This document shows positions 20,041 through 26,998 of a stretch of DNA of 64,000 nt, piece by piece. The translations under genes and the position numbers were made by a program. Numbering within the stretch: position 1 is the first letter of the stretch; each line of letters opens with the position of its first letter. The stretch comes from SB11 sp964584305 (lineage in GTDB: Bacteria > Bacteroidota > Bacteroidia > UBA8524): the NCBI GenBank assembly GCA_964584305.1, contig CAZOZL010000003.1, positions 186,001 through 250,000 on the forward strand, in the 5' to 3' direction. The notes below the pieces were generated by a model that had not been told where the DNA came from, did not search any database, and saw only the letters and a list, made by a program, of their open reading frames with translations.

Positions 20041-20226
20041 ATGATGCGCAATAATACAGTAGAACTAATCGGTTATCCCACCAGAGAGCCTATACATATA
20101 GACAGCACAGAAAACCCATTTTTAGCCTTTGGTTTCGCCACCCAAGAAAGCTATAAAGACCAAAATGACCAGTGGAAGCAACGCAAGCCCATTTTTCACG
20201 ATTATTTTACGGATATTAAAACGTAA
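20041..20226 (+). pseudogene. Truncated single-stranded DNA-binding protein (SSB) N-terminus
   Basis: 61 residues from ATG 20041 (or the adjacent ATG 20044). 'NTVELIGYPTREPIHI' with 'NPFLAFGFATQESYKD' and 'QWKQRKPIFHDYF' match the first three strands of an SSB OB-fold, where full proteins run to about 110-170 residues. The frame stops after 'FTDIKT', so the rest of the fold and the C-terminal acidic tip are missing. The strong sigma70-like promoter and Shine-Dalgarno-like site in front are unusual here and suggest transfer on a mobile element. It might still be expressed as a short peptide. Confidence 0.55.
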
Positions 20227-20378
20227 CAGCTAATCCTACTATTAGAAGTAATAATATGGCTCTATTGGTGAGCCTTGACATACTTTGTGTCCAGAATATA
20301 TCTTCTGATTTACCGTCTTAACCTACTAATTTATAATTGTTTACAAATACACTCAACACGTACATTGATAAAGAATTT

Positions 20379-20581
20379 GATAGTATCTCAGTTTGAAAGA
20401 AATCCTTATATTATCAAATAGGTAGGTTATTCGTACCTTTGTTAAAATTCATAAAGCATTAAGAGTAACCCCAGCAATGGAAGCAGGAGTAAGAAAAGAA
20501 TTATTTGATGTAGAGTGGGTAGTAAATTTAACAGACCCCGATTTTTTTCACAATCAACAATTTTCAAACTGAGACACTACC
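20379..20581 (+). mobile_element. 203-bp MITE, copy A
   Basis: Left end (20379-20398) and right end (20562-20581) are 20-bp inverted repeats of GGTAGTGTCTCAGTTTGAAA; the left end has two G-to-A changes. The body is the reverse complement of 31206-31408, with 5 differences in 203 by my alignment. Inside, an open stretch reads '..FVKIHKALRVTPAMEAG' through 'LFDVEWVVNLTD' and stops at a TGA inside the right repeat. That resembles the conserved C-terminus of DDE transposases ('HK-LR-TPAMEAG'). The element is therefore an internal deletion derivative of an insertion sequence and cannot move without a transposase supplied elsewhere. Target duplication is unclear. Confidence 0.85.
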
Positions 20582-20636
20582 TAATTTTAACAAAGTAGGA
20601 TTTTAACCTCTATTTACTTGTGAGTTGGGGTACTAT

Positions 20637-20667
20637 TATATGTCAAATTTTGAAAATTTGACATATA
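20637..20667. repeat. Perfect 15-bp-arm palindrome
   Basis: TATATGTCAAATTTT (20637-20651), one central G, and AAAATTTGACATATA (20653-20667). Gene-free context. A partial look-alike precedes MITE copy B at 31181-31205. Confidence 0.6.
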
Positions 20668-20703
20668 TACTGATAGCCTAAAAGTAAAATTAGCATATCA
20701 ATT

Positions 20704-20733
20704 AACTTATTGGAACGCTCGTTCTAATAAGTT
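20704..20733 (-). terminator. Hairpin at the 3' end of the DUF2062 gene
   Basis: 14-bp arms with one mismatch (20704-20717 and 20720-20733) directly beyond the minus-strand stop at 20735. There is no long T-run, so it may act by RNA stability rather than termination. Confidence 0.4.
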
Positions 20734-20734
20734 A

Positions 20735-21235
20735 TTAACCCACATACGATGGAATAGATTTTTTTGCTTTTTTTTTCTTTAAATAAATAAATAATGGGTA
20801 TGAAACCACCCCAAACAATAGCCCCATACATATAGCCAATATAAACCCACCTGCAAGATATTGCAACAAGTTATCTTGCAAAAGCTGCCAGCTAAATGTC
20901 TCGTTTTTGCCAACAATTGTAGGTGCTTCAACAAATATGCTTCCTATTTTAAAACTTAAATAAATAATAAAAGGCACTAAAGGGTAAGGGGTGATAATAT
21001 TTATTAAAACCGCAACCCTCACCTTGTTTAGCTTAAACAAAAAAGCCAATGCAATACCTATATAGGTTTGTACACCATACAAAGGCGTAAACGATATAAA
21101 GGCAGCTAATGCAATGCTTTGCGCTCTTTTCTTAGGAGATTCTTTAGCACTAAGTAATATACGCCGCACCAATCGCCAAAGTGTTTTGACTTTAAATTTT
21201 CTTTTCTCTTTTTTTTTGGGTTGATTTTGAACCAT
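20735..21235 (-). CDS. DUF2062 domain-containing membrane protein
   Basis: 166 residues. After a basic N-terminus (KKKEKRKFKVKTLWRLVRRILL) comes the DUF2062 core, 'ESPKKRAQSIALAAFISFTPLYGVQTYIGIALAFLFKLNKVRV', with 'INIITPYPLVPFIIYLSF' and a final hydrophobic segment near 125-150. This suggests three or four membrane helices. The function of the family is unknown; members often sit beside glycosyltransferase or GTPase genes. It is divergent from der, 106 bp away. A hairpin follows the stop. Confidence 0.85.
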   Translation of the reverse strand: MVQNQPKKKEKRKFKVKTLWRLVRRILLSAKESPKKRAQSIALAAFISFTPLYGVQTYIGIALAFLFKLNKVRVAVLINIITPYPLVPFIIYLSFKIGSIFVEAPTIVGKNETFSWQLLQDNLLQYLAGGFILAICMGLLFGVVSYPLFIYLKKKKAKKSIPSYVG

Positions 21236-21315
21236 TACCTATACAATAGTCGCAAAAGTAACACCTAACCTGTAAGCTATTACCAATTGCATAGCAACAA
21301 TACTTTTAAAGTGCG

Positions 21316-21323
21316 TACTTTTG
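21316..21323 (+). promoter_or_regulatory. -7 promoter element of der (TACTTTTG)
   Basis: TAnnTTTG match followed by CAC, 18 bases before the der ATG. Confidence 0.5.
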
Positions 21324-21341
21324 CACGTTTAAATAATACCA

Positions 21342-22658
21342 ATGGGAAGAGTAGTAGCAATAGTAGGTCGTCCAAATGTAGGGAAATCAACCTTATTTAA
21401 TCGTTTGATAGGCGAACGCAAGGCTATTGTAGATGATGTAAGTGGAGTTACCCGCGACCGCCATTATGGTGCCGCAGAGTGGTTAGACCATGAATTTACA
21501 GTAATAGACACGGGAGGCTATGTAGAACATAGCGAAGACATATTTGAGGCTGCCATACGAGACCAAGTTAAAATAGCTATGGATGAAGCTGATATGCTTT
21601 TGTTTATGGTGGACGTAACTACGGGCATTACCGACTTGGATGGTGATTTTGCAGGCATATTGCGGAAAAGCAAAAAACCTGTAATAGTAATTGCCAATAA
21701 GGTGGATAACCATGACCGCCTTAACTACGTAGCTGAATTTTACTCACTGGGTTTAGGAGAAATTTTTTCTATCTCGTCAGTATCAGGTTCAGGAACTGGA
21801 GAGCTTTTGGATGAAGTAATAAAGCAATTAAATGCCTTAGCCCCTAATGCCGCCGATGAAGATTTGGAAAATGTGCCTAAAATAGCCATTGTAGGTCGCC
21901 CTAATGTGGGAAAATCATCAATAGTAAATGCGCTACTGGGCAAAGAAAGAAATATAGTTACCCCCATAGCAGGCACTACAAGAGACAGCATACATACCCA
22001 CTACAAAGCATATGGACATGAGTACTTGCTGATAGATACCGCTGGAATACGCAAAAAAGGTAAAGTAAGCGAAAATATTGAGTTCTACTCCGTACTGCGA
22101 GCCATTAAAGCTATTGAAGAATGTGATATATGTGTATTGATGGTAGATGCCCAATTGGGTATTGAGGCACAAGATTTAAACCTTTTACACTTAGCCGAAA
22201 AAAATGGAAAGGGAATTGTGATTTTAGTGAACAAGTGGGATTTGATGGAAAAAGAAACCAATAGCGCACGAAATTTTGAAGAGGAAATAAAAAACCGTAC
22301 CGCACCATTTACAGATTTTCCCGTGCTTTTCGTTTCTGCCCTAAACAAGCAGCGCATATACAAAGCAATGGAAACCATAAACGAGGTGCATAAAAATCTT
22401 TTAAGCAAAGTGAGTACTCCTTTACTAAATGATTACTTGTTGCCCATAATACAACACACCCCCCCGCCAGCCTACAAAGGGAAATACATAAAAGTTAAGT
22501 ACATCACCCAACTAAAAAGCAAAACTGCTACTATTATACTTTTCTGTAATCTACCCCAATATATTAGAGAACCCTATCGAAGATTTATAGAAAATAAACT
22601 GCGCCAAAAATTTAATTTTAATGGAGTTCCATTAAAATTATTTTTTAGAAAGAAATAA
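21342..22658 (+). CDS. der: Ribosome biogenesis GTPase Der (EngA)
   Basis: 438-residue GTPase with two tandem G domains, needed for 50S subunit maturation. First domain: 'GRPNVGKSTLFNRL' at ~8, 'DTGG' at ~56, 'NKVD' at ~118. Second domain: 'GRPNVGKSSIVNALL' at ~184, 'DTAGIR' at ~232, 'NKWD' at ~297. The C-terminal ~80 residues form the KH-like domain, ending in 'NGVPLKLFFRKK'. Length is normal for the family. It is monocistronic, with a TAnnTTTG promoter 18 bp upstream. Confidence 0.97.
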   Translation: MGRVVAIVGRPNVGKSTLFNRLIGERKAIVDDVSGVTRDRHYGAAEWLDHEFTVIDTGGYVEHSEDIFEAAIRDQVKIAMDEADMLLFMVDVTTGITDLDGDFAGILRKSKKPVIVIANKVDNHDRLNYVAEFYSLGLGEIFSISSVSGSGTGELLDEVIKQLNALAPNAADEDLENVPKIAIVGRPNVGKSSIVNALLGKERNIVTPIAGTTRDSIHTHYKAYGHEYLLIDTAGIRKKGKVSENIEFYSVLRAIKAIEECDICVLMVDAQLGIEAQDLNLLHLAEKNGKGIVILVNKWDLMEKETNSARNFEEEIKNRTAPFTDFPVLFVSALNKQRIYKAMETINEVHKNLLSKVSTPLLNDYLLPIIQHTPPPAYKGKYIKVKYITQLKSKTATIILFCNLPQYIREPYRRFIENKLRQKFNFNGVPLKLFFRKK

Positions 22659-22669
22659 TTTTAGTAAAC

Positions 22670-22699
22670 TTGTATGGTATTGCAAAGTTTATACCTTTG
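22670..22699 (+). promoter_or_regulatory. Bacteroidota promoter TTG-N19-TACCTTTG
   Basis: TTG at 22670-22672, a 19-bp spacer and TACCTTTG at 22692-22699, 26 bases before the lipoprotein ATG. Close to the -33/-7 consensus of the phylum. Confidence 0.55.
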
Positions 22700-22725
22700 C
22701 ACGGAATTTTAAAAGTATCATAAAA

Positions 22726-23022
22726 ATGAAAAAAGTATTTGCTCTGTTAACTATTGTTTCTGTATTGTCGTTTGTGGCGTGCAAAAACAAAACCGAAAAA
22801 CCCGCTGATGGCGACTCTTCTCAAACTGAACAACAAGCCGACGATCAGGCTGATGCATCTAACGCTGAAAATGACGCTGAGGCGCATGACCACGACGGTG
22901 CTGACGCTGACCACGACGGTACTGGTGTTGACGCTGATGTTTCAACTGACTCTGCTTCTGTAGAAGTTGAAGGAACTAAAGTTGAAGTTAAAGACGGTGA
23001 GATTAGTGTTGAAACTAAGTAA
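22726..23022 (+). CDS. Small acidic lipoprotein
   Basis: 98 residues with a lipoprotein signal (lipobox 'FVAC', Cys 19). The mature part is very acidic and low in complexity: an Ala/Asp/Gln-rich stretch, then 'AHDHDGADADHDGTGVDADV' with alternating His and Asp, then 'VEVEGTKVEVKDGEISVETK'. The His/Asp stretch could bind divalent metal ions (inference). No family recognised. It has its own promoter and a strong terminator 27 bp downstream, so it is probably a single-gene unit. Confidence 0.75.
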   Translation: MKKVFALLTIVSVLSFVACKNKTEKPADGDSSQTEQQADDQADASNAENDAEAHDHDGADADHDGTGVDADVSTDSASVEVEGTKVEVKDGEISVETK

Positions 23023-23049
23023 TTAGTTACACCTCAGTGAAAAAAAATA

Positions 23050-23074
23050 AGAGTGCTTGGCACTCTTTTTTTTT
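23050..23074 (+). terminator. Rho-independent terminator after the acidic lipoprotein
   Basis: Perfect 7-bp arms AGAGTGC / GCACTCT with a 3-nt loop, followed by a T-run to 23074. Confidence 0.85.
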
Positions 23075-23090
23075 GCCTAAATTTATCGCT

Positions 23091-23303
23091 ATGAAAAAAA
23101 TTATAAGCACACTTATGGTATTGGGGGTATTTTTTGCCTGCAAACAAAACTCAAAAGAAAAAAAAGAAGAAGAAGCCAAAATTGATAGTACAGTAAATAC
23201 TATTTTAAAAAGTGATAAAGAGAAAGCCGATTCTCTTTTAAAGTATTATCAAAACAAAATAGATGCTGTAGATAAAGTTGTGCCTGAAATGCCTGCCCAA
23301 TAA
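23091..23303 (+). CDS. Small putative lipoprotein
   Basis: 70 residues from ATG 23091. I prefer this start to the in-frame ATG at 23037 because it begins the signal 'MKKIISTLMVLGVFFAC' (lipobox FFAC) and because 23037 lies upstream of the terminator hairpin. The mature part is highly charged and helical ('KEKKEEEAKIDSTVNTILKS', 'KEKADSLLKYYQNKIDAVDK'), ending 'VVPEMPAQ'. No family recognised; probably anchored to a membrane as a short coiled-coil peptide. It follows the acidic lipoprotein but is separated from it by a terminator. Confidence 0.65.
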   Translation: MKKIISTLMVLGVFFACKQNSKEKKEEEAKIDSTVNTILKSDKEKADSLLKYYQNKIDAVDKVVPEMPAQ

Positions 23304-23421
23304 ACATTGGTAGGCTAACGTAAAATCACCAAAAAACATACCGTTACTGGCTATAACTATTTAAAAATCAGAGTTCCACTATGCCTTACCATCTACCCAT
23401 CAGCAAATCCATCAAAATACC

Positions 23422-23429
23422 TATTTTTG
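23422..23429 (+). promoter_or_regulatory. -7 element TATTTTTG, 4 bp before the E1 ATG
   Basis: TAnnTTTG followed by CACC and the ATG at 23434, implying a leaderless or nearly leaderless transcript if it is used. Confidence 0.5.
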
Positions 23430-23433
23430 CACC

Positions 23434-25842
23434 ATGGTTACAGCGCAGGTAAGTGATGAGCAACTCACTGCATACAAGCAGGAAGTTATAAACGATTATA
23501 AAATAGCATTTCAAAGTCGCCAAGCGAGTTTAATAGGCAGAAAGGAAGTTCTTACAGGCAAAGCCAAGTTTGGCATTTTTGGTGATGGTAAAGAAGTTGC
23601 CCAAATAGCTATGGCAAAAGCCTTTAAAAAAGGCGATAATAGAAGCGGGTATTACCGCGACCAAACTTTTATGTTTGCTTTGGGCATGAGTAGTGTACGT
23701 AAATTTTTTGCACAGCTATACGCCCATACCAGTGTAGAGACAGAACCTTGCTCGGCAGGGCGAAGCATGAACGGACACTTTGGTACTCGTTTTTTAAACG
23801 ATGATGGGAGTTGGAAAAATCAAACAGATGCTTATAACTCATCGGCAGATATATCGCCTACGGGCGGACAAATGCCCCGCTTATTAGGCTTGGCAATGGC
23901 ATCAAAACTATACCGTGAAAATAAAGATTTACACCAATATACAGATTTTTCTATAAAAGGAAACGAAGTAGCCTTTGGCACTATTGGCAATGCAAGCACA
24001 AGTGAGGGTATGTTTTGGGAAACCATAAATGCCGCTTGTGTAATGCAAGTACCTTTGGCAATGTCTATTTGGGATGATGAATACGGTATTTCTGTACACG
24101 CAAAATACCAAACCGCAAAAGAAAACCTTAGTAGTGTACTTGGTGGTTTCCAAACTGATGAAGCGGGTAAAGGTTTAGAACTATTTACCGTTAAAGGATG
24201 GGATTATGCCAGTTTATGCCTTACCTATAAAAAGGCAGTAGATATATGCCGTGAACAACACACGCCTGTTATTATCCACGTAAACGAGATAACCCAACCA
24301 CAAGGGCATTCTACATCAGGCTCGCACGAGCGGTATAAAAGCAAAGAACGCTTGGCGTGGGAACAAGAACACGACTGTATTATCAAAATGCGTGAATGGA
24401 TGGAAGCCAATGCCATAGCAGATGCTAAAGAAATGGATGCGTGGGAAAAAGGATGGAAAAAAGAAGTAAAAGAAGAAAAGAAAGCCGCTTGGGATGCCTA
24501 CTTATCAGAAATAAAAAATGATACTGCTGCTGCTGCTGCTGTAATTAGCGATGTAGCGGCACAAAGTAGCCACAGTACTGCAATAACTGAAATAGCAGAT
24601 ACACTAAGAAACAATAGCGAACCCATACGTAAAGATATAGGTACTGCTATTAATAATACACTTAGACTAACACTTAAAGAGGCTACTGCTGCCCGTGAAA
24701 ATTTAACCGAGTACAAAAAACAATTTCATAATACTAATTACGAGCGGTATAGTAGCCACCTACACAGCCAGTCGGAATGGAATGCACTAAAAGTAGCGCA
24801 GGTTGCACCCACATATAGTGATAACAGCCCGCAGGTAGATGGACGTGAAGTATTACAAGCGTGTTTTGACGCTGCCATAACTAACGACCCTCGCATATTT
24901 GCCTATGGTGAAGATGTAGGGAAAATTGGCGGGGTAAATCAAGGGTTTGCAGGCTTGCAAGATAAACATGGTGAAAACCGTGTGTTTGATACTGGAATAC
25001 GTGAATGTACTATTATAGGACAAGGAATAGGTGCTGCCCTACGAGGTTTGCGCCCCATAGCAGAAATACAATATTTAGACTACTTGCTATACGCTATCCA
25101 AATACTAAGTGATGATTTGGCAACCCTGCAATGGCGTACTAAAGGAGGACAAAAAGCCCCTTTAATTATCCGTACACGTGGGCATAGATTAGAAGGTATT
25201 TGGCACAGTGGCTCACCTATGGGCATGATTATTAATGCCCTGCGTGGTATTTATGTTTGTGTTCCTCGTGATATGACACAAGCCGCAGGAATGTACAATA
25301 CCCTTTTTCAAAGTGATGAGCCAGGTTTAATAATAGAGTGCCTAAATGGCTACCGACTAAAAGAACAAATGCCTGACAATATAGGCGAGATAACTACCCC
25401 ACTTGGAATACCCGAGACCCTTATAGAAGGGGATGACATTACCTTGGTATCTTATGGGTCAAGCCTGCGAGTAGCAGAGGAAGCCATTAAACAACTAAAC
25501 GATGTAGGCATTAGTGTAGAGCTAATAGATGTGCAAACTTTGCTTCCTTTTGATATACACCACCACATTATAGAAAGTATAAAGAAAACAAATAGAATTA
25601 TTTTTTTAGACGAAGATGTACCTGGTGGAGCAAGTGCCTATATGTACCAGCAAGTAATGGAGAAACAAGAAGCTTTTCGCTGGTTGGATAGTGAGCCAAA
25701 AACAATATGCTCGCACCCGCATCGCCCAGCCTATGGCACTGATGGTGATTACTTTAGCAAGCCAAATGCTGAGGATATTTTTGAAACCATTTATGCTATA
25801 ATGCACGAAGCAGAACCTAATGAATACCCCAAATTTGCCTAA
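23434..25842 (+). CDS. Fused 2-oxoacid dehydrogenase E1 (alpha + beta), branched-chain type
   Basis: 802-residue thiamine-diphosphate enzyme, the decarboxylating E1 of a 2-oxoacid (probably branched-chain) dehydrogenase complex. The alpha half (~20-330) carries 'YYRDQTFMFALGMS', 'SAGRSMNGHFGTR' and the cofactor region 'IGNASTSEGMFWETINAA', where the usual GDG reads GNA. A linker (~340-465) is Ala- and Lys-rich. The beta half (~470-800) carries 'AYGEDVGKIGGVNQGFAGLQ', 'TGIRECTIIGQGIGAALRG', 'PIAEIQYLDYLLYA' and 'RTRGHRLEGIWHSGSPMG'. Fused E1 is common in Bacteroidota. No E2 gene is adjacent; lipoamide dehydrogenase lies at 44.1 kb. Confidence 0.9.
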   Translation: MVTAQVSDEQLTAYKQEVINDYKIAFQSRQASLIGRKEVLTGKAKFGIFGDGKEVAQIAMAKAFKKGDNRSGYYRDQTFMFALGMSSVRKFFAQLYAHTSVETEPCSAGRSMNGHFGTRFLNDDGSWKNQTDAYNSSADISPTGGQMPRLLGLAMASKLYRENKDLHQYTDFSIKGNEVAFGTIGNASTSEGMFWETINAACVMQVPLAMSIWDDEYGISVHAKYQTAKENLSSVLGGFQTDEAGKGLELFTVKGWDYASLCLTYKKAVDICREQHTPVIIHVNEITQPQGHSTSGSHERYKSKERLAWEQEHDCIIKMREWMEANAIADAKEMDAWEKGWKKEVKEEKKAAWDAYLSEIKNDTAAAAAVISDVAAQSSHSTAITEIADTLRNNSEPIRKDIGTAINNTLRLTLKEATAARENLTEYKKQFHNTNYERYSSHLHSQSEWNALKVAQVAPTYSDNSPQVDGREVLQACFDAAITNDPRIFAYGEDVGKIGGVNQGFAGLQDKHGENRVFDTGIRECTIIGQGIGAALRGLRPIAEIQYLDYLLYAIQILSDDLATLQWRTKGGQKAPLIIRTRGHRLEGIWHSGSPMGMIINALRGIYVCVPRDMTQAAGMYNTLFQSDEPGLIIECLNGYRLKEQMPDNIGEITTPLGIPETLIEGDDITLVSYGSSLRVAEEAIKQLNDVGISVELIDVQTLLPFDIHHHIIESIKKTNRIIFLDEDVPGGASAYMYQQVMEKQEAFRWLDSEPKTICSHPHRPAYGTDGDYFSKPNAEDIFETIYAIMHEAEPNEYPKFA

Positions 25843-25991
25843 CTATTTTAAGAAAAAAACACCTATTTTTGACCTTTAAACAATAAATAGTTTACTATTA
25901 AGTTTATATAAAACCATTAATAATTTTTGTAACCCTTGAAATAACAGTCAAAATGAATAGATTTGTTAGTTCAACTAATACTATAAAAACA

Positions 25992-26882
25992 ATGAAAAGA
26001 AATTTTACGGCAAAAAGCCTGTTTCTTTTATTCGCAATATCACTAGCAAGTTTATCAAAAACTACTGCACAAATAGAATGGGGTATTGTAGGCGGAATAA
26101 ATATGGCGGGTATGTCTGGGGCAGGTTTTGAAACTATTGCTGATAGCACCTTACCATCGTTTAAAAGCATTACCCGATTTAGAGTTGGAATTTTTGCTGA
26201 CATCCCTTTAAACAACTACTGGAGTTTTAATCCTGAGTTGTACTACTCTGTTAAGGGGGGTATTCAAAACCTTGACTCGGGCAGGCAACAAATTGATCTT
26301 AGTACATCCACCCCTTTTATAGCTACTGATAGAACAGTATCTAATATAGATTTAAACTATATAGAGATACCGTTGCTCATCCGTTTTTCAACCCCGTTAG
26401 GAAGAAAATCAGCGATGTATCCTTATGAAAACTCTGTAAAACCATTTTATTTAGATTTGTTTGGTGGTCCTTACTTCTCTTATATGATTAGTAATGTAAA
26501 TAATGCTACAATAATTAGCTCCAGTTTTTCTGACCAAGATACTTCAGAAGCCTATAACTTCTCAAGAACAAGCAGCACCTCTGGTGCAATAGAACAAATT
26601 AGTAAGATAGATTTTGGTGCTGTAATGGGTATGGGTATTAAATGGCGTTTCAATCGCAAATCGTATCTATACTTAGATTTTCGCTATACCCTTAGTATGG
26701 TTAATCTAAACAAAGGATATTGGGATAGAGAAGTTCCAGACCCTACTGACCCTTTCAGGTCAGTTGTTGTATCGCCCACTATAAAAAACACAGGTACTTT
26801 ATCCTTTGCTTTGGGCTATATAACCAACTTTAGCAAACGGCGGTATTTTAACTTATTTAAACCCGATAGAAACCGCCCATAG
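25992..26882 (+). CDS. PorT-like outer-membrane beta-barrel protein
   Basis: 296 residues from ATG 25992, which begins the signal peptide 'MKRNFTAKSLFLLFAISLAS'; an in-frame ATG at 25953 would place 13 residues before it. The mature part shows alternating strands ('IEWGIVGGINMAGMSG', 'FRVGIFADIPLNNYWSFNPE', 'IDLNYIEIPLLIRFSTPLG', 'IDFGAVMGMGIKWRFNRKS'), typical of the PorT/outer-membrane beta-barrel (OMP_b-brl_2) family. It sits in the outer membrane; cargo unknown. It ends in a strong terminator. Confidence 0.82.
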   Translation: MKRNFTAKSLFLLFAISLASLSKTTAQIEWGIVGGINMAGMSGAGFETIADSTLPSFKSITRFRVGIFADIPLNNYWSFNPELYYSVKGGIQNLDSGRQQIDLSTSTPFIATDRTVSNIDLNYIEIPLLIRFSTPLGRKSAMYPYENSVKPFYLDLFGGPYFSYMISNVNNATIISSSFSDQDTSEAYNFSRTSSTSGAIEQISKIDFGAVMGMGIKWRFNRKSYLYLDFRYTLSMVNLNKGYWDREVPDPTDPFRSVVVSPTIKNTGTLSFALGYITNFSKRRYFNLFKPDRNRP

Positions 26883-26920
26883 ATTAAATTTTTAAAAAAA
26901 AACATTCCTTTATATATACT

Positions 26921-26956
26921 ACCCAACTCCTTATGGCAAGGGGTTGGGTTTTTTTT
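26921..26956 (+). terminator. Rho-independent terminator after the barrel protein
   Basis: Arms ACCCAACtCC (26921-26930) and GGgGTTGGGT (26940-26949), then a T-run. Confidence 0.8.
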
Positions 26957-26998
26957 ACATAGTATTTTAAAACTAACAACCCTTATATTCAATATCTA

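Larger units (their letters stand above)
20227..20734. other. 508-bp gene-free stretch with MITE and palindromes
   Basis: Contains the first MITE copy (20379-20581), a 31-nt perfect palindrome (20637-20667) and a hairpin that reaches the 3' end of the DUF2062 gene (20704-20733). No protein is supported outside the transposase remnant in the MITE. Confidence 0.6.
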
